A stretch of DNA of 42,797 bases from Spirochaetota bacterium (GCA_016934265.1 JAFGTF010000030.1:1-42797); one strand, 5' to 3'; positions 26,476 to 35,541 are shown, counted from the first letter of the stretch. Program-made: numbers and translations. Notes: generated by a model from the sequence alone, not told the origin.

Positions 26476-26519
26476 ATATTTGCCTCTGAATGTTCTAATA
26501 AACATAGAATATTTGCCTG
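26476..26519. repeat. direct repeats AATATTTGCCT
   Basis: Identical 11-mers at 26476-26486 and 26509-26519, 33 bases apart (about three helical turns), lie in the divergent region between the ABC operon and the radical SAM gene. They are closer to the latter (40 bases from its ATG). Confidence 0.5.
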
Positions 26520-26558
26520 TTCCCGTCAAGTTTTTAAGGGTGGACGGACGGTCGTGAA

Positions 26559-27542
26559 ATGGGTATATACGTTACTATGCGGATGGATGAAAACGAAAAC
26601 AGCGCTTTTGTGAAGTCGATAAAAACGAACAGGAGGTTTATACGACCCTGTCCGGGTACCCCGCAGCACGTATGCTGCGGCTACCAGATCATCGATTTTG
26701 CCAGGGGATGTGATATCGGATGTTCATACTGCATACTTTCGACCTACTTCGGCTCCGAAGCGCCGGCTTTTTACGGCGAATGGGAGCGGCTCTTCGCACA
26801 ACTGGACGAGTTTCTTGAAAAATCGCGAGGCCTGGTCCGTTTCGGCACAGGAGAGTTCACTGACAGCCTTCTCTTCGAAAAGAGCTACCCGCTCTATAAC
26901 AGGCTCATTCCCTATTTCTCACGGCGTACGGACTCAGTGATAGAGATAAAGACCAAGACGACGAACATAGAAAGCCTGCTCGAAATCGAAGATCACGACA
27001 ACACCATTACCGCATGGTCGCTGAACAGCAAATATATCGCCGAAACCGAAGAGGGTCGAGCCGCGCCGATACATCGGAGAATAGAAGCCGCCCGTGCGGC
27101 ACAGGACGCGGGATACCGGCTGGCGTTCCACTTCGATCCCATAATACTGTATGAAGGTTGGGAAAATGGATATAGGGAGACGATAGATATGCTCTTTCGA
27201 AGCGTCGATCCGAAGAACATAGTCTACGTGAGTATGGGCACTCTGAGGTTCCCGCCGAAGATGAAAGCGAGCATAAGAAAGCTCGCTTCGGGTGAGTTCA
27301 TACGGGGGAAAGACGGCAAACTCCGTTATTTCAGGCCCCTCAGGACAAGAGCATATAACACGATAAAATCGTACCTCTCCGAAGCGGTCGACGACAGCAG
27401 GCTCTACCTGTGTATGGAAAGCCCCACCGTCTGGGAGGACGTCTTCGGCACCGTCATGACATCCCATGGGCTGAGAAAAAGGCTCGATCGCGCATGCTTC
27501 AGTAAATTCAGCCGCCTGGAAGAGAAAAAGGGTTTGAGATAA
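26559..27542 (+). CDS. radical SAM protein, spore photoproduct lyase family
   Basis: A 327-aa radical SAM enzyme. The [4Fe-4S] motif is GCDIGCSYC (Cys51, Cys55, Cys58). The flanking region (YQIIDFARGC before, ILSTYFGSEAP after), the EIKTKTTNI strand and the WSLNSKYIAETEEG stretch match the spore photoproduct lyase (SplB-like) family, which repairs the UV lesion 5-thyminyl-dihydrothymine. In B. subtilis SplB a hydrogen-donor Cys141 is essential. The corresponding stretch here reads GTGEFTDSLL (96-105), with no Cys, as in SPL-like proteins of many non-spore-formers. The reaction may thus differ. The start ATG 26559 has no strong Shine-Dalgarno; ATG 26577 is an alternative. Confidence 0.82.
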   Translation: MGIYVTMRMDENENSAFVKSIKTNRRFIRPCPGTPQHVCCGYQIIDFARGCDIGCSYCILSTYFGSEAPAFYGEWERLFAQLDEFLEKSRGLVRFGTGEFTDSLLFEKSYPLYNRLIPYFSRRTDSVIEIKTKTTNIESLLEIEDHDNTITAWSLNSKYIAETEEGRAAPIHRRIEAARAAQDAGYRLAFHFDPIILYEGWENGYRETIDMLFRSVDPKNIVYVSMGTLRFPPKMKASIRKLASGEFIRGKDGKLRYFRPLRTRAYNTIKSYLSEAVDDSRLYLCMESPTVWEDVFGTVMTSHGLRKRLDRACFSKFSRLEEKKGLR

Positions 27543-27630
27543 TTTCGAGCGTGTCACGACGGTAAGATACACATTCAGTAGCACGGCCGATGCGGTGGAG
27601 AGGTTTTCGGGGATTACCCGCCGCTAATCC

Positions 27631-27659
27631 TTGACATTAGAGCGGGAGGGTACTATACT
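27631..27659 (+). promoter_or_regulatory. strong sigma-70 promoter of the tRNA gene
   Basis: Perfect TTGACA (27631-27636), 17-base spacer and TATACT (27654-27659), about 40 bases upstream of tRNA-Pro. Confidence 0.85.
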
Positions 27660-27698
27660 TACATTCCGGTACGGGGGTTGAAGGGATCCGTACCGTGA

Positions 27699-27772
27699 CG
27701 GGCTGTGGCGCAGTTGGGTAGCGCACATGTCTGGGGGACATGGGGTCGCCAGTTCAAGTCTGGCCAGCCCGA
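27699..27772 (+). tRNA. tRNA-Pro (anticodon GGG)
   Basis: The full 74-base cloverleaf can be drawn by hand: acceptor CGGGCTG/CAGCCCG, D-arm GCGC/GCGC, anticodon stem CATGT/ACATG with loop CTGGGGG, 5-base variable loop, and T-stem GCCAG/CTGGC with loop TTCAAGT. Loop positions 34-36 are GGG, reading CCC and CCU. CCA is not encoded. It lies just ahead of rimO, perhaps with read-through from the same promoter. Confidence 0.96.
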
Positions 27773-27823
27773 AATTGTATTCAGCTAACCGTATAGCCTC
27801 CCGAATGAGCCTTTTTGTAGAAC

Positions 27824-29152
27824 ATGAAAAATAAATCCGTATTCTTTCTCTCACTCGGCTGCAGCAGGAATACCGTCGATTCCGAAACGATGATGACTCT
27901 TCTCGAACGGGCCGGGCACACCATCGTGGAGAATCCAAAAGAAGCCGAGGTGCTCGTGGTGAACACCTGTGCCTTCATTGACGAGGCAAAACAGGAGTCC
28001 ATCGATACTATTCTCGCTCTCTCACAAAAGAAGCAGCCCGGCTCCCGCCTCGTCGTAACGGGCTGTTTTTCACAACTCTACCACAAAGAAATCCTGCAAA
28101 CGATGCCCGAAGTCGACGCGGTCGCAGGGATCGGGAACCTCGGGATCATTATAGACACGGTGGAAAAAACAGGCACGCGTGACTACCCGCAGGCCAGGCT
28201 TATCGACAAGGGATATTCGGAGTATACGGTAAGAAGCAGGCTCATTACAAAGAAAGGCTATGCGTATCTCAAGGTCTCGGAGGGCTGTTCCGGTTCCTGC
28301 AGCTTCTGCCTCATTCCTCTCATCAAGGGGCCCATGCGAAGCAGAAAATCGGACGCGGTGGTGGAGGACGCCTTGAGACTTATCGACCTGGGGACGAAGG
28401 AGATCGTACTGACCTCGCAGGATACGCTTGCCTACGGCCGAGACCTCGGGATGAAGAACGGCATCAGCTCTCTTGTCGAGAATATTCTCAAAAAGACCTC
28501 GATAGAAAGAATACGGGTCCTCTATCTAAACCCTCACGAGGATCTAATGAGGATTCTCGAAATCTTCGGGGAAGACAGGGTCCTCCCGTACTTCGACATC
28601 CCGATCCAGCACGCATCCGAGAAAGTGCTCGCGAGCATGCACAGGCAGGGTGGCGGCAAATACTACCGCGAACTCGTTTCGAGGATAAAAGAACGCGTAC
28701 CCGGCGCGGTGTTCCGGACCGGCGTGATCGTCGGATACCCACATGAACGTGAGGAAGATTTCCGCGTTCTTCTCGACTTCATACGGGAAGTGGAGTTCAA
28801 TCACCTCGGAGTGTTCGTCTTCTCGCCGCAGAGAGAAACGGAAGCCGCCGGGCTCGGGGGAAGGGTGAAGAAGCGCGTCGCTGAAAAAAGACGCGACGAA
28901 GTCTTACAGCTCCAGCGCACGATATCGGCAAAAATGCTCGCAGGGGAAATCGGTAAGTTCTTCGACGTCCTTGTGGAGGAGAGGGTACAGGGAGAGAATA
29001 TATACTTCGGGAGGAGCTACCACTTCGCGCCAGAGGTGGACGGCGTGTTTGTGCTCAGGTCCGAAGAACTGCTCGAACCGGGTTCGATAGTCAAAGCAAA
29101 GGTTACGCGCGCTGACGATTACGATCTACACGGAGTCGTCCATAACGGCTAA
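27824..29152 (+). CDS. rimO: ribosomal protein S12 methylthiotransferase
   Basis: RimO adds a methylthio group to the conserved aspartate of ribosomal protein S12. Seen in order: the N-terminal UPF0004 domain with cluster ligands Cys13 (SLGCSRNTVDSE), Cys49 (NTCAFIDEAKQES) and Cys81 (GCFSQ); the radical SAM motif Cys155, Cys159, Cys162 (EGCSGSCSFC) followed by IPLIKGPMRSR; and a C-terminal TRAM domain from about 375. NTVDSE and the 'FIDEAKQES' segment separate it from MiaB. At 442 aa it is full length. The ATG has no strong Shine-Dalgarno. It lies 51 bases after tRNA-Pro and may share its promoter. Confidence 0.95.
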   Translation: MKNKSVFFLSLGCSRNTVDSETMMTLLERAGHTIVENPKEAEVLVVNTCAFIDEAKQESIDTILALSQKKQPGSRLVVTGCFSQLYHKEILQTMPEVDAVAGIGNLGIIIDTVEKTGTRDYPQARLIDKGYSEYTVRSRLITKKGYAYLKVSEGCSGSCSFCLIPLIKGPMRSRKSDAVVEDALRLIDLGTKEIVLTSQDTLAYGRDLGMKNGISSLVENILKKTSIERIRVLYLNPHEDLMRILEIFGEDRVLPYFDIPIQHASEKVLASMHRQGGGKYYRELVSRIKERVPGAVFRTGVIVGYPHEREEDFRVLLDFIREVEFNHLGVFVFSPQRETEAAGLGGRVKKRVAEKRRDEVLQLQRTISAKMLAGEIGKFFDVLVEERVQGENIYFGRSYHFAPEVDGVFVLRSEELLEPGSIVKAKVTRADDYDLHGVVHNG

Positions 29153-29154
29153 AG

Positions 29155-29163
29155 TTATCCACA
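29155..29163 (+). other. isolated perfect DnaA box
   Basis: TTATCCACA, the consensus DnaA box, begins two bases after the rimO stop codon. I saw no cluster of further boxes, AT-rich unwinding element or dnaA/dnaN genes nearby, so this is not evidence for an origin. Confidence 0.4.
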
Positions 29164-29311
29164 GGGGACAGGCGTAAACTTTGTAAACTTTTACCCTGGG
29201 CGGCTGACGGCGACTCTCTACTGGTTCCTTTCATGCGGACTCGACCCCCCCCATCACCCAACTAAGGAGAAGAAAAAAGTTCCGGGAGGGTGGAATTCTT
29301 TGTTCGCCGCC

Positions 29312-31126
29312 TTACAGCATATCCTCCGCCCTGACAAGGTCCTCGAACTGTATATCGAACGCAACGATACCCACGATGCGGTCGTTGTCGCCGAATATCG
29401 GGGTCGATACGGTAAGGCACAGGATATCCGTAATATACGACACATAGAACCTCGATACGTGTATCTTCCCGTCTTCGATCGGCTGAGAAAACCAGGACCT
29501 GTCGGAGAAGTCCTCGGGTATTTTCGCTGTTTTGAACTTTCCCTTCAAGTTAGGCTGAGTGATAAACGGGACGATGAGCTTCGCGTCGAGATCGGTCACG
29601 TACGACCACTGTATGAACCTGTGTGCCAGAACAGTTTTCTTGAGAACGGGCGTTATAAGCTCCGGATTCATGGATTTTAGTTCCTGCGTCTCCGCTATCT
29701 TCTGTAATATATCCTCCGCCATCTCGAGCGCCCTTCGCTTTATACGATCGAATTCGGAGATGAAGAGGTGCGGCATGAAATGTCTCACCACATGTTCCAT
29801 CTCCTCGTTGGAAATGGCTGTGACCCTCCCGCTGTTGTACTGCTCCTGCAGCCAGTCGTTGATTCTCGTGATTGCAGGGTCGTGCTTGCCGAGCCTCTCC
29901 TCGTTGGTAAGCCTGAGGTGCGTATTGATCCACTGGGCGATGCCGGCGGCCCCGGACTTGTCGTTGATCATGATACCGGGCGGGCGTTTTAAAAGTTTTT
30001 CCGTATCGAAAATGTTGTATATCTCGGGGTTCTTTATCATCCCGTCGGCGTGTATGCCGGCTCTCGTGGCGTTGAAATCCGAGCCGACGAGAGGAAAGTT
30101 AGGCGGTATATACTCACCGATCTCCTTTTCGTAGTAGTTCGCTATTTCAGTTATCACCGTGGTGTCGATGCCGTTCGTCATTCCGGTGAGAGAGATATAT
30201 TCGATAATCAAGGCCTCGATGGGGGTGTTGCCGGTTCGCTCGCCGTACCCTAAAAGTGTTCCGTTCGCCGTCGCGCAGCCGTAAAGCCAGGCGGTGGTTG
30301 CATTCACGAGGCCTTTGTGAAAATCGTTGTGCCCATGCCACTCGAGCAGCTCTCCCGGGACGCCGGCGTAGTCGATCAAAGACCTCACCAGCTTTGAGAC
30401 GCTTCTCGGAAGCGCCGCACCGGGATATGGTATTCCGTACCCGAGTGTATCGCAGAGCCTGATCTTGATATCGATCTTGCTCTCCTCCCGAAGCAGCATG
30501 AGCTCCTGCGCAAAGGGAATCACGAAACCGTATACATCCGCACGAGTGACGTCCTCGAAGTGGCAACGTATCGAAAGGCCGGTGTCCAGCGCGTCCCTGA
30601 CGATGCCGAGGTAATCCTTCATCACCTGGCGTCTCGTCTTCTTAAGCTTGAGAAAGATGTGGTAATCGCTGCATGAGGTCAGTATGCCGGTCTCTTTCAG
30701 CCCCGCGTCCTTTACGAGCTGTAGATCTTTCTTGTTCGCACGAATCCAGCCGGTGACACGCGGGTACTCGAAACCGAGCGAGAGTACTCCCTCGAGCCCC
30801 TTTTTGTCCTTATCACTGTATAAAAAGAACTCGGATTGACTTATGACCCCCTCTGGACCGCCGAGCCGGTGAATCAACCTGAAGAGCTCGACCATCTGCT
30901 TCGGTGTATACGGCGGCCGGGACTGCTGGCCGTCCCTGAATGTAGTATCGCTGATATAGATGTTCTCGGGCGGACTGATGGGAATGATACGATGGTCGAA
31001 AGGAGTCCTGCATACCTCCGAATACGGAAAAACCTCTCTGAATAGGTTCGGACTTCTTATGTCGTCTAGGGGATAGGCCCGTCCCTCACCGTAGATACTG
31101 CCGAGGAACCCCCGTTTTTTATCCAT
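29312..31126 (-). CDS. HMGL-family (2-isopropylmalate/citramalate synthase-like) enzyme fused to a Cache/PDC-like domain
   Basis: A 604-aa fusion. Residues about 55-345 form a DRE-TIM metallolyase barrel: SDTTFRDGQQ (59-68), the HGHND metal motif (264-268) and NGTLLGYGERTGNTPIEA. Residues 346-450 resemble the subdomain after the barrel of IPM/homocitrate synthases (TRAGIHADGMIKNPEIY). Instead of a LeuA allosteric domain, the C-terminus (about 465-600) looks like a Cache/PDC sensor: DLDAKLIVPFI, FSDRSWFSQPI, SRFYVSYITDILCLTVSTPIF and IVGIVAFDIQF. There is no signal peptide or membrane helix, so the sensor is cytoplasmic and probably tunes enzyme activity by binding a small molecule. The reaction cannot be specified. 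ATG follows AAGGAG by 8 bases. Confidence 0.8.
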   Translation of the reverse strand: MDKKRGFLGSIYGEGRAYPLDDIRSPNLFREVFPYSEVCRTPFDHRIIPISPPENIYISDTTFRDGQQSRPPYTPKQMVELFRLIHRLGGPEGVISQSEFFLYSDKDKKGLEGVLSLGFEYPRVTGWIRANKKDLQLVKDAGLKETGILTSCSDYHIFLKLKKTRRQVMKDYLGIVRDALDTGLSIRCHFEDVTRADVYGFVIPFAQELMLLREESKIDIKIRLCDTLGYGIPYPGAALPRSVSKLVRSLIDYAGVPGELLEWHGHNDFHKGLVNATTAWLYGCATANGTLLGYGERTGNTPIEALIIEYISLTGMTNGIDTTVITEIANYYEKEIGEYIPPNFPLVGSDFNATRAGIHADGMIKNPEIYNIFDTEKLLKRPPGIMINDKSGAAGIAQWINTHLRLTNEERLGKHDPAITRINDWLQEQYNSGRVTAISNEEMEHVVRHFMPHLFISEFDRIKRRALEMAEDILQKIAETQELKSMNPELITPVLKKTVLAHRFIQWSYVTDLDAKLIVPFITQPNLKGKFKTAKIPEDFSDRSWFSQPIEDGKIHVSRFYVSYITDILCLTVSTPIFGDNDRIVGIVAFDIQFEDLVRAEDML

Positions 31127-31281
31127 TCAAAAACTCCTTGAGATACAAATTTGAAGTTAAAATATAATCAATTTCATCTACCGGGTAAAAGGATTGTTGA
31201 TACGGGGTGATCGGGGCGGCCGTTTCGGTGCGTCGTCGAACGACGGGAAGCCGAGGGAGTCCGTTATAAAAGAAAGAATGG

Positions 31282-31304
31282 AAAAAACCGTCGGGGAAAG
31301 ACGG
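31282..31304 (-). terminator. intrinsic terminator of the secreted-protein gene
   Basis: On the minus strand, just past the stop codon, CCGTC/GACGG (extended by one G-U pair) with a 7-base loop is followed by six T. It is placed to end transcription of the gene starting at 32288. Confidence 0.7.
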
Positions 31305-31307
31305 CGT

Positions 31308-32288
31308 TTATTTGGAAATGTTCACTACGTCGTATTTCTCTACAAGCCACTTGTCTCCGTACAGGTGAAGGTGGTAGGTATACCGTTTCTCCTCTACGAG
31401 CGCGAGGTAGCGGAACGTTTCCCGTACGGTCACCGTCGAGTCCCGTCCCTTGATATAGGTTTCCTCTATTTCATAGGAAACGGGTACCGCATCGGAGTAG
31501 GGGATGGCTTCGAGTTTGTTGTCCCCTTTGAGGTAGCTCTTGAACTCCTCTACAACGGGCGGTTTATCGGTATCGTGCGCGTCACGATACTTTCGATACG
31601 CGTTCTCGAACTGCCGTATGAATCTGTCGAACCTGAGGTAGAGGAAGTACTTTTCGAAGTCTCCGTCCATAAGCGACTTAAGCAGGACGTCGACGACCTC
31701 GTATGGAGGGAGGCTTTGGGCTTTCAGTTTTTTTATTTCTTCCATCCGCTCCTTCTGCATCACCTCTTCCGTATAGGGAGGGTGTAGGGTTAGCAGCAAT
31801 TCATTTTCTGAATGGTACTTCCGTTCCGGGTTCGTAATGAGCCCCGGATAGAAGACGCCGCGGACGATATACTCCCCGGGGGCCGGAAAATCGAACCATC
31901 TGCTGATATCGATTCGTACTCCGTAGACCTCGTTTTCCTTGAGGGTGATCTCGTCGCTTAAGACAGCCTCGAACCGGTGCCGGTCTATGACCCATTCTGT
32001 GGAGTGCTCGACCGGCCTGTTTGTACGAGAATAAACCTCGAAATCGAAGGTAAACAATTTTTTATAGGCTGCGAGAAACAGGTGGGGATGAATGTCCTCG
32101 TTTACTATCTGGAACTCGACCCAGACAGGCCTGTTCAGGTAGTAAATATCCTTGTTATGGAACTTGATAAACGCCTTCGTGCCGGAATATTCGGTCTCGG
32201 TTGTTTTGTATTCCTGGGAAAAGCCGATACTAAAACAGATGGAAAAGAGTACCGAAAGAAGAAGAGTTATTAAATATATTTTTTTCAT
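31308..32288 (-). CDS. secreted protein of unknown function
   Basis: A 326-aa protein with a clear signal peptide (hydrophobic residues 4-22, cleavage near GFSQ). The mature N-terminal part is beta-rich and immunoglobulin-like in pattern (YYLNRPVWVEFQI, GEYIVRGVFYPG). A helical charged segment (about 185-250) and a C-terminal alpha+beta region (VTVRETFRYLALVEEKRYTYHLHLYGDKWLVEKYDVV) follow. The latter resembles NTF2/DUF4440-like folds in rhythm only. No family was recognised. It is monocistronic, with its own terminator, and divergent from uppP. Confidence 0.75.
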   Translation of the reverse strand: MKKIYLITLLLSVLFSICFSIGFSQEYKTTETEYSGTKAFIKFHNKDIYYLNRPVWVEFQIVNEDIHPHLFLAAYKKLFTFDFEVYSRTNRPVEHSTEWVIDRHRFEAVLSDEITLKENEVYGVRIDISRWFDFPAPGEYIVRGVFYPGLITNPERKYHSENELLLTLHPPYTEEVMQKERMEEIKKLKAQSLPPYEVVDVLLKSLMDGDFEKYFLYLRFDRFIRQFENAYRKYRDAHDTDKPPVVEEFKSYLKGDNKLEAIPYSDAVPVSYEIEETYIKGRDSTVTVRETFRYLALVEEKRYTYHLHLYGDKWLVEKYDVVNISK

Positions 32289-32411
32289 AGTCGGTCAACA
32301 GTAGTATTTTACTCTATCATCGGTAAATAGAACGTATACCTGAAGTACCAAAATATAAAACCGCAAGCCCGCCTGTAACGGGCGGGGTACCGGTAAAGAC
32401 GTGGAATACAC

Positions 32412-33218
32412 ATGACAGTACCACAGGCCGTCATACTAGCCGTTATGCAGGGAGTGACCGAATTTATGCCGATCTCGAGCTCCGGTCATCTTGTTTTGAC
32501 GAGGGCTCTAATAGGGATTACCGACATACCCCTACTCTTCGATCTTATCCTCCACCTCGGAACCGTAACAGCAACGGTGATAATCTACCGCAAGACGATA
32601 GCGGATATCCTCAGGGATGTCGGGGTTTGGCTCCTGTACAGACGGGGCGAAAGAACGAAAGGCAGCATCCAGCTCTTTCTCTATATCATTATCTCAACCG
32701 CGATAACGGGAATCATCGGCCTCCTCTTCAAGGAGAGAATAAAATCCGTGTTTATAAATCCGGTCGCCGTATCGGCGTTACTTATCGTGACGGGTTTTAT
32801 TCTCCTTGCGACCCGGTTTGTCGGGGAAAAAGACGGTGGAATCGAAAGCGCGCGCATACATGTACCGGTCGTCATCGGTCTCGCCCAGTCGATGGCCATG
32901 CTCCCCGGGATTTCACGGTCGGGAAGCACGATATCCGCGGGTCTTTTCCTGGGGCTTAGACGCGACCTTTGCGGTACCTACTCGTTTCTGCTCTCGATAC
33001 CGTCCGTATTCGGCGCGTCCGTACTGGAATACGCGAGGTCTCACTCACAGCTCTACATGCAGGTAGGTCTTCCCCTGGTGATAACGGCGTTCGTTTTTTC
33101 TTTCATTTCAGGGTACTGGTCGCTTCGTCTATTACTTCGGTTTCTCGAGCGGGGCAGATTGTGGATTTTTTCGTTCTACTGCATCGTCGCAGGCGTTTTG
33201 GGGCTTATACTGCAATAA
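32412..33218 (+). CDS. uppP: undecaprenyl-diphosphatase
   Basis: UppP (BacA) dephosphorylates undecaprenyl pyrophosphate at the membrane, recycling the lipid carrier for peptidoglycan and other envelope polymers. The two family motifs are present: QGVTEFMPISSSGHL (about 14-28) and LPGISRSGSTI (about 164-174). Seven to eight hydrophobic helices span the 268 residues, the usual length. The start has only a weak ribosome site. It ends 10 bases before ftsK, so the two are co-transcribed, linking wall-lipid recycling and division. Confidence 0.95.
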   Translation: MTVPQAVILAVMQGVTEFMPISSSGHLVLTRALIGITDIPLLFDLILHLGTVTATVIIYRKTIADILRDVGVWLLYRRGERTKGSIQLFLYIIISTAITGIIGLLFKERIKSVFINPVAVSALLIVTGFILLATRFVGEKDGGIESARIHVPVVIGLAQSMAMLPGISRSGSTISAGLFLGLRRDLCGTYSFLLSIPSVFGASVLEYARSHSQLYMQVGLPLVITAFVFSFISGYWSLRLLLRFLERGRLWIFSFYCIVAGVLGLILQ

Positions 33219-33228
33219 AGGAAAGGTT

Positions 33229-35388
33229 ATGAAGAGCAACAGGCGCAGTTCGTTTAGAGGTTATAGGGTAAAGCGCTCGATCGGTAAAGTCCTGCTTATC
33301 ACCGCCGGCCTTTTTCTTCTTGTCACCCTTACGGGTTTCCATACGGAAGACACGCTCTACTTCAGTCAGAACCCGCCTTCGGAGGCATCTCACTTTCTTG
33401 GCAGGACGGGAGCCCTCCTTTCCGCCCTCGTATTCTATTATACGGGGGGCTCGGGATGCCTTCTGTCCGTATTAATGATATTTACGGGATACTGCCTTTT
33501 CAGAAATATTTCCATGTTCAGAAAAACTATGATTGCCGTCATCGCGTTGTGCCTGTTTGTTACGTCCGCTTTGCTGCTTCAGCTTTTTCACAACCAACCG
33601 CTCTACTGGGGAGGTGGCGCGCTGGGCCGTACGCTATACCGTCCGGTATCGGAGCACCACATTACTGCGGCTTTTGTGTTTTCTCTTGTGTTCGGCGGAG
33701 GAGTTTTCGCCCTTATCGTAACCGCTTTCAAGGGGCTTTTACAAAGGAGCAATAAGAGGGAGCCGGTGTATGCTTCTGAGGAAACCGCAGCGCCGTCGGA
33801 AAAAAAGAGCGGGGTGTTCTTTAGGGGTATCCTTTTCCAAAGAAGCAAAAAGGCTAAGCCGCCCCTTATCAGCAGGGTATGTTTCGATACGCAGGGCAAT
33901 ATAGTGACACCGCAAAGGCGGCCGATTTCTGTAAGAACCAACGAAGACGGCGGACGGATGGATTCAACACCGAAACCGCCGAAGAGAGGGATTGAACCGG
34001 CCCACCTACAGGTTCCTCCTAACCCTGTGGGAGAAAAGATGCTCAAACGGTCGAAATCGGTAAACATGAAAGAAAGGGAGCGGGAGGCGGAACACAAATC
34101 CCGCGAGCTCGAGAAGACGCTCGGTCACTTCGGAATCGAAGCGAGGGTGATCGGCTTTACCCAGGGGCCGGTTATTACCCGCTACGAGCTCGAACCCGCG
34201 CCCGGCGTAAAGCTGAGCAGGATAGTAAGCCTCAGCGACAACATCGCATTGAGCCTTTCGGCACCCGGAGTACGGATCGAGGCCCCAATCCCCGGAAGGT
34301 CCGCCGTAGGTATCGAGATCCCGAACGAGGAGCGGGAGATAGTAACACTCGGGGATATTATCGGGGACGCGAAAAAGACTGGGGCGCTACCCCTTGTTCT
34401 CGGCAAGGATATCGGCGGGAGGATCATCGTCCATGATCTCACCTCCATGCCTCACCTGCTCATCGCAGGCGCGACGGGTGCGGGAAAGAGTGTCTGCGTC
34501 AACTCCCTCATCGTGAGCCTTCTATTGCAAAAATCGCCCGACGACCTGAAGTTTATCATGATAGACCCGAAGATGGTTGAGCTCAAGATATATAACGGAA
34601 TACCCCATCTTCTTACCGAGGTTGTTACGGACCCGCGAAACGCTTCAAAGGTGCTTCGCTGGGTAATCTGGGAGATGGAAAACAGGTACAGAAAGCTGGA
34701 CCAATGCTACACGCGGGACATAAACGGATATAACGCGAAGGTATCCAAAAAGCTACCCTATATCGTCGTAATCGTCGACGAGTTCGCGAATCTCATGGCG
34801 ATAGCCCAGAAGGAGGTCGAGGATGCCTGCGTGAGGCTGGCGTCGATGTCGAGGGCGGTCGGAATTCACCTCATCATGTCCACGCAACGGCCGAGCGTCG
34901 ACGTAATAACGGGACTCATCAAGGCAAACTTCCCGTACCGTATCGCATTTCAGGTCGCTAGTAAAACCGATTCGAGAACGATACTCGACTTCTCCGGGGC
35001 GGAGAAGCTGCTCGGCAGGGGCGATATGCTTTTCTCACCGGCCGGCAGCATGAATATCGCCCGGGTACAGGGCGCATATATTTCCGAGGATGAGATCCAT
35101 GAAATCGTAAAAGGCCTGAAAAAAAGTTGGGACGGCGATTACGATCTAGACATCCTGTCGGAAGAGAGCGTGGACAAGATCGCTATGGAAGAGGACGATC
35201 CCATGTTCGACGAAGCGGTGGAAATCGTTTTAAAGACGAAGCGTGCATCCGCATCGTTTCTTCAGCGAAGGTTAAAAATCGGCTATAACCGCGCCGCACG
35301 GCTCATAGAACTCATGGAGGAAAAAGGACTCATCGGCCCTCCGAGGGGGAGCAAGCCGAGAGAGATATATGCGGACAGCGTCGATTGA
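33229..35388 (+). CDS. ftsK: DNA translocase FtsK/SpoIIIE
   Basis: FtsK anchors at the division septum and pumps chromosomal DNA. Seen: N-terminal membrane helices (about residues 18-36, 60-90, 100-120 and 143-170), a short basic linker (170-290), and the motor domain with Walker A GATGAGKS (414-421), FIMIDPKMVELKIYNGIPHL, and VVIVDEFANLM as Walker B. The C-terminal gamma winged-helix domain (about 655-719; RASASFLQRRLKIGYNRAARL) reads KOPS-like polarity sequences. At 719 aa it is a short-linker form like SpoIIIE. Its ATG follows AAGGAAAGG. Confidence 0.96.
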   Translation: MKSNRRSSFRGYRVKRSIGKVLLITAGLFLLVTLTGFHTEDTLYFSQNPPSEASHFLGRTGALLSALVFYYTGGSGCLLSVLMIFTGYCLFRNISMFRKTMIAVIALCLFVTSALLLQLFHNQPLYWGGGALGRTLYRPVSEHHITAAFVFSLVFGGGVFALIVTAFKGLLQRSNKREPVYASEETAAPSEKKSGVFFRGILFQRSKKAKPPLISRVCFDTQGNIVTPQRRPISVRTNEDGGRMDSTPKPPKRGIEPAHLQVPPNPVGEKMLKRSKSVNMKEREREAEHKSRELEKTLGHFGIEARVIGFTQGPVITRYELEPAPGVKLSRIVSLSDNIALSLSAPGVRIEAPIPGRSAVGIEIPNEEREIVTLGDIIGDAKKTGALPLVLGKDIGGRIIVHDLTSMPHLLIAGATGAGKSVCVNSLIVSLLLQKSPDDLKFIMIDPKMVELKIYNGIPHLLTEVVTDPRNASKVLRWVIWEMENRYRKLDQCYTRDINGYNAKVSKKLPYIVVIVDEFANLMAIAQKEVEDACVRLASMSRAVGIHLIMSTQRPSVDVITGLIKANFPYRIAFQVASKTDSRTILDFSGAEKLLGRGDMLFSPAGSMNIARVQGAYISEDEIHEIVKGLKKSWDGDYDLDILSEESVDKIAMEEDDPMFDEAVEIVLKTKRASASFLQRRLKIGYNRAARLIELMEEKGLIGPPRGSKPREIYADSVD

Positions 35389-35427
35389 CTTTCGCAGGGT
35401 CCGACCAGGGTCGAATACGCAAAATCC

Positions 35428-35456
35428 TTGCTAATTGCCCTCCGTCATGATATATT
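35428..35456 (+). promoter_or_regulatory. sigma-70 promoter of the lolA-like/rodZ pair
   Basis: TTGCTA (35428-35433), 17-base spacer, TATATT (35451-35456). It lies just after ftsK and about 85 bases before the TTG start chosen for the LolA-like gene. A longer open frame begins exactly at this -35 TTG, which argues that the frame's first 38 codons are not translated. Confidence 0.6.
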
Positions 35457-35541
35457 AAAATTAAATTTTGCGCTGACGAGACTGCTCCCAAAAGGGGTGG
35501 TATCCCTTCCCGATATATTGCATCACCTAGGAGCCGGTATT

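Noticed and set aside
29153..29311. Replication origin next to rimO
   Set aside because: Only one DnaA box is present, without clustered boxes, an AT-rich unwinding element or origin-linked genes.
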